Positions 9,169 to 9,978 of a stretch of 9,978 nt of DNA are shown here, in pieces. Within the stretch, counting starts at the first letter, position 1, and each line of letters starts with the position of its first letter. A model generated the notes under the pieces. The model saw only the letters and a program-made list of their open reading frames with translations. It was not told the DNA's origin and did not search any database. Both the position numbers and the translations under genes were made by a program. Source of the stretch: an uncultured Intrasporangium sp. (GTDB lineage Bacteria > Actinomycetota > Actinomycetes > Actinomycetales > Dermatophilaceae); NCBI GenBank assembly GCA_937873285.1, contig CALMNV010000287.1, forward strand, positions 1 through 9,978, written 5' to 3'.

Positions 9169-9636
9169 ATGACCGAGCCGAGCGGCGCTGCCCGCAGCCA
9201 GCCGTATGCCGCCTCGGTGGCGCTGCGCTGGTCGGACATGGACGCCTACGCCCACATCAACAACGTCCAGTTCCTGCGGCTGCTCGAGGACGCGCGCGTC
9301 ATCGCCTTTCGGGACTGGTTCGGCCAGGACCGCGCGCTCCTCGACGAGGGCGTCCTCGTCTCACGCCACGAGATCGAGTACCGCCGCCCCCTCGGGTTCC
9401 GGGCCGCACCGGTGCGCATCGAGATGTGGGTCTCGCGGGTCGGAGGCGCGGGCTTCGACGTCGCCTATGTCGTGCGCGACCCCGAGGAGGTCGGGGACGG
9501 GCTGTATGCCGTGGCCGAGACGGAGCTCGCGCTCTATGACTTCACGTCGGGCAGGCCGCGCCGGATGCGCCCCGACGAGCGCGAGTCGCTGGCCGCGCAC
9601 CTGGGCGGGCGGGCGCCGCTGCGGAGGCGGCGATGA
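9169..9636 (+). CDS. Single-hotdog acyl-CoA thioesterase (4HBT/YbgC-FadM-like)
   Basis: The product is a 155-residue protein of the 4-hydroxybenzoyl-CoA thioesterase-like hotdog family, expected to hydrolyse an acyl-CoA in the cytosol; the substrate cannot be told from sequence. The signature is RWSDMDAYAHINNVQFLRLLEDAR (residues 20-43; D23, D25, H29, N31, N32). Asp25 is the likely catalytic acid by comparison with the Asp of Pseudomonas 4HBT. SRHEIEYRRPL (around 64-74) and AVAETELALYDF follow as the later hotdog strands. ATG 9169 is chosen because conserved sequence begins soon after it and GAGG lies 8 nt upstream. The frame runs open further back to 8893, but that extension lies across paiB and is not coding. 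The stop overlaps the next gene as ATGA. It is unrelated in architecture to the double-hotdog TesB at 5160-6113. Confidence 0.9.
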   Translation: MTEPSGAARSQPYAASVALRWSDMDAYAHINNVQFLRLLEDARVIAFRDWFGQDRALLDEGVLVSRHEIEYRRPLGFRAAPVRIEMWVSRVGGAGFDVAYVVRDPEEVGDGLYAVAETELALYDFTSGRPRRMRPDERESLAAHLGGRAPLRRRR

Positions 9637-9978
9637 CGGTGCTCGACTTCGGCGACCCCCGACGTGCCGCCGACTTCGCCACGCTGGTCGGGCGGGCGCG
9701 CACAGCACACCCGCAGGGCGCGATCCGGCTGCAGACGGACGGAGCCCTGGTCGTGCTCACCGTCGCGGTGCTCGAGGGCGCCGGGCTCATGGGCGAGGGG
9801 ACCGTGGTGGGCATGCGGGTCATGCCCGTCGTTGCCGGCCCGAGCGTCGACGTGACCGTGTCGCTGGCCTCGGTGACGGACCGGCTGGCCAGGTCCGATG
9901 CCACCACGTCGACGTTTGCGCTGCCGCCGACCACCGTGGCGCCGCCGTGGGCCGCCCTCACTCCTCCCCGGTCGGGGT
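9633..9978 (+). CDS. Uncharacterised protein, N-terminal part (3' end outside window)
   Basis: The frame is open from ATG 9633 to the window end, 115 visible residues. I do not recognise a characterised family. Support that it is real: GGAGG at 9623-9627 lies 5 nt before the ATG, the ATG overlaps the thioesterase stop as ATGA, and third positions are strongly G/C. The visible part begins MTVLDFGDPRRAADFATLVGR, has several short hydrophobic beta-like strands (IRLQTDGALVVLTVAVL, VVGMRVMPVV, VDVTVSLASV), and ends with a proline-rich PPWAALTPPRSG. There is no signal peptide or membrane segment. It resembles a small soluble conserved actinobacterial hypothetical protein, but that is an impression, not a match. 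Coupling suggests it is made together with the thioesterase. Confidence 0.75.
   Translation, partial: MTVLDFGDPRRAADFATLVGRARTAHPQGAIRLQTDGALVVLTVAVLEGAGLMGEGTVVGMRVMPVVAGPSVDVTVSLASVTDRLARSDATTSTFALPPTTVAPPWAALTPPRSG

Noticed and set aside
9075..9239. 55-residue N-terminal extension of the PaiB-family protein to an ATG at 9239
   Set aside because: It would overlap the divergent thioesterase, whereas GTG 9074 has a GGAGG at ideal spacing and gives the family's standard length.

Overview
This window reads as chromosome from a high-GC actinobacterium. GC is very high, genes are packed with 4-bp start/stop overlaps, GTG starts are common, and a RecQ-like helicase of the RqlH type is present. 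I would guess Micrococcales (Intrasporangiaceae or Dermatophilaceae-like), but only from general gene style, so that placement is weak.

Left half, plus strand (1-5173): the end of a glycogen debranching enzyme (glgX/treX), then malto-oligosyltrehalose synthase (treY) and malto-oligosyltrehalose trehalohydrolase (treZ). Each junction is a 4-bp overlap (GTGA, ATGA), so the three genes form one translationally coupled operon. Together they turn glycogen into free trehalose. The debranching enzyme releases linear maltodextrins, TreY isomerises the reducing-end linkage to a trehalose unit, and TreZ cuts trehalose off.

Middle, minus strand (5160-9074): paiB, rqlH and tesB, in order of transcription. 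tesB (acyl-CoA thioesterase II) converges on treZ and overlaps it by 14 bp. rqlH encodes a RecQ-like helicase with a zinc-binding segment and a C-terminal phosphoribosyltransferase/ComF-like domain. paiB encodes a PaiB-family FMN-binding split-barrel protein. tesB and rqlH each have a TANNNT hexamer exactly 6 nt before the start codon, the layout expected of leaderless transcripts, so they are probably transcribed separately.

Right end, plus strand (9169-9978): a single-hotdog 4HBT-family acyl-CoA thioesterase, divergent from paiB, followed with an ATGA overlap by an unrecognised gene that runs off the window.

I see no RNA genes, mobile elements, CRISPR arrays or phage genes. This is mostly core metabolism and housekeeping. 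I found no convincing undescribed system. The best leads are the helicase-phosphoribosyltransferase fusion, the repeated leaderless geometry, and the uncharacterised gene coupled to the hotdog thioesterase.
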